A program made the position numbers and the translations under genes. The notes under the pieces are model-generated. The model did not search any database. It was not told the DNA's origin and was given only the letters and a program-made list of their open reading frames with translations. A stretch of DNA of 13,941 bases from Acetofilamentum sp. (GTDB taxonomy: Bacteria; Bacteroidota; Bacteroidia; Bacteroidales; JAADGE01), in assembly GCA_020720705.1 (NCBI GenBank), contig DYOJ01000034.1, positions 1 through 13,941 of the forward strand, given 5' to 3'. Below are positions 13,173 to 13,941 of the stretch, one piece after another; position 1 is the stretch's first letter; every line of letters begins with the position of its first letter.

Positions 13173-13598
13173 ATGTCAAACTTGTTAAAACATTATTTTT
13201 TAGTTAGTGCAAAATTCAGTTTGGTTTTACTGTTTTTTGTCGGTTGCGGAAAAAGTTTAAACGACGAGGAGAAATCTCTTGTCGGAAAATGGAACAACGG
13301 GCACGAACCTGTTCAATATCAATTTAACGAAGATTTATCTTACACGATTTCGGAAGTCAATGAAATGGGCGAGGCTAAAATATTTGAAAACGGAACATGG
13401 TCTGTTATCAAAGGACGTTTAAGTTTTGTGCCCGGAGATATTAGCTACGAAGGTGCAAAACCCTTTGATACAGAATTTAATTTTGTCGGAAATATTCTTT
13501 TGATTGAGCCTATGCCTGATATTTCCGGAGGAAGTGTAGGCGAGTACGGAACCTTAGACGAATATGCAAAAGAGTTCGGATATACTCGTGCGAAATAA
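13173..13598 (+). CDS. Small lipoprotein, lipocalin-like
   Basis: 141 residues. A hydrophobic signal (residues 8-24) ends in the lipobox FVGC, with Cys25 as the lipidation site, so it is membrane-anchored. The mature part begins with a spacer, then LVGKWN (36-41), a common opening of lipocalin-like/DUF beta-barrels in Bacteroidota. Alternating beta strands follow (VQYQFNEDLSYTISEV, FENGTWSVIKGRLSFV, FNFVGNILLIEP), consistent with a small beta-barrel or sandwich that binds a ligand. The family is not identified with confidence. The preceding 150 nt are very AT-rich, and no clear TAnnTTTG box is seen. The gene stands alone between manA and the Rpn-type gene. Confidence 0.75.
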   Translation: MSNLLKHYFLVSAKFSLVLLFFVGCGKSLNDEEKSLVGKWNNGHEPVQYQFNEDLSYTISEVNEMGEAKIFENGTWSVIKGRLSFVPGDISYEGAKPFDTEFNFVGNILLIEPMPDISGGSVGEYGTLDEYAKEFGYTRAK

Positions 13599-13621
13599 TG
13601 AAAATTGCAACTTTGGATAGG

Positions 13622-13650
13622 CATAAATATTTGATTATAAAATATTTGTG
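13622..13650 (+). terminator. AT-rich stem-loop after the small lipoprotein gene
   Basis: CATAAATATTT (13622-13632) pairs with AAATATTTGTG (13640-13650) over 11 bp with one wobble and a 7-nt loop. It is placed 23 nt after the stop codon. It is almost all A-T and lacks a U tract, so it is weak as a terminator. Confidence 0.3.
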
Positions 13651-13729
13651 AATATTATTTTGATTATTAAGGTCTGAATATTTTATTATTGATAAAAATA
13701 TCGTATATTGAACAACATAATATTCAAAA

Positions 13730-13941
13730 ATGGAAACTGACATCAATGAATTTTTAATAAAACCGCAATCCACGTTCATAAATCCATACACAGATTTCGG
13801 ATTCAAGAAACTTTTTGGCGAAGAAGGCAGTAAGGATTTACTGAAAGACTTTTTAAATCAGTTATTACCTGCTGAATATCAGATTGTTGATTTAGAATTT
13901 CGAGATAAAGAAATCATGCCTGAAATTCCGGAGTTCAGACG
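13730..13941 (+). CDS. Rpn/PD-(D/E)XK nuclease 'transposase' family protein, 5' part only
   Basis: 70 complete codons run off the right edge. The N-terminus holds the family hallmark FINPYTDFGFKKLFGEEGSKDLLKDFLNQLL (residues 16-46), as in the COG5464/PDDEXK_2 group, whose members are annotated as transposases but related to the RpnA-E recombination-promoting nucleases. The catalytic PD-(D/E)XK residues would lie beyond the edge, so activity cannot be judged. Full-length members have about 280-320 residues. A possible -7 sequence, TATATTG, lies at 13704-13710. These genes are often multicopy in Bacteroidota genomes and move by horizontal transfer, which fits the TA-rich surroundings. Confidence 0.85.
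   Translation, partial: METDINEFLIKPQSTFINPYTDFGFKKLFGEEGSKDLLKDFLNQLLPAEYQIVDLEFRDKEIMPEIPEFR

Noticed and set aside
13510..13806. Minus-strand ORF of 98 residues near the right end
   Set aside because: It overlaps the 3' end of the lipoprotein gene and the start of the Rpn-type gene, both better supported on the plus strand.

Overview
This window looks like Bacteroidota (Bacteroidetes) DNA. It is AT-rich and holds a TonB-dependent receptor with an N-terminal carboxypeptidase-regulatory-like domain, a type IX secretion (Por/T9SS) C-terminal sorting tail and several SPII lipoproteins. Many genes are preceded by the Bacteroidota -7 promoter box TAnnTTTG. The standard genetic code fits all genes. 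The genus cannot be named from sequence alone.

Left part (1-2416): three compact toxin-antitoxin operons in the same orientation. The first is a TumE/DUF6516-like toxin with its small partner (13-691). Two VapBC-type PIN-domain modules follow (782-1419 and 1688-2316). In both VapBC operons the toxin ATG lies inside the last codons of the antitoxin. Modules 2 and 3 share nearly identical antitoxin 5' ends, and all three antitoxin-type starts sit behind copies of the same promoter cassette. A 113-bp palindromic MITE-like element (1519-1631), with 11-bp terminal inverted repeats and a GTAG direct repeat on each side, splits the cassette of module 2. The other two cassettes act as paralogous empty sites.

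At 2417-3871 the third copy of the promoter and antitoxin 5' end is joined in frame to a signal peptide, a BNR/Ycf48-like repeat region and a T9SS sorting tail. It looks like an antitoxin-secreted protein chimera made by recombination.

Middle part (minus strand, 3967-11616): a leucine-rich-repeat lipoprotein of eight 23-residue repeats; a membrane protein with a periplasmic YfiR-like domain, coiled coils, one TM helix and a cytoplasmic SpoIIE/PP2C phosphatase; a 939-aa TonB-dependent receptor; and, upstream of it in transcription order, a beta-helix-type surface lipoprotein that is probably its partner. A hairpin and a separate -7 box lie between these last two genes, so they may be only partly co-transcribed.

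Right part (plus strand, 11996-13941): a class I mannose-6-phosphate isomerase (manA), a 7 x 7-bp tandem repeat, a small lipoprotein, and the 5' end of an Rpn/PD-(D/E)XK 'transposase' family gene that runs off the window.

The most unusual points are the antitoxin-signal peptide fusion and the internally documented insertion of the palindromic element in one of three sister promoters.
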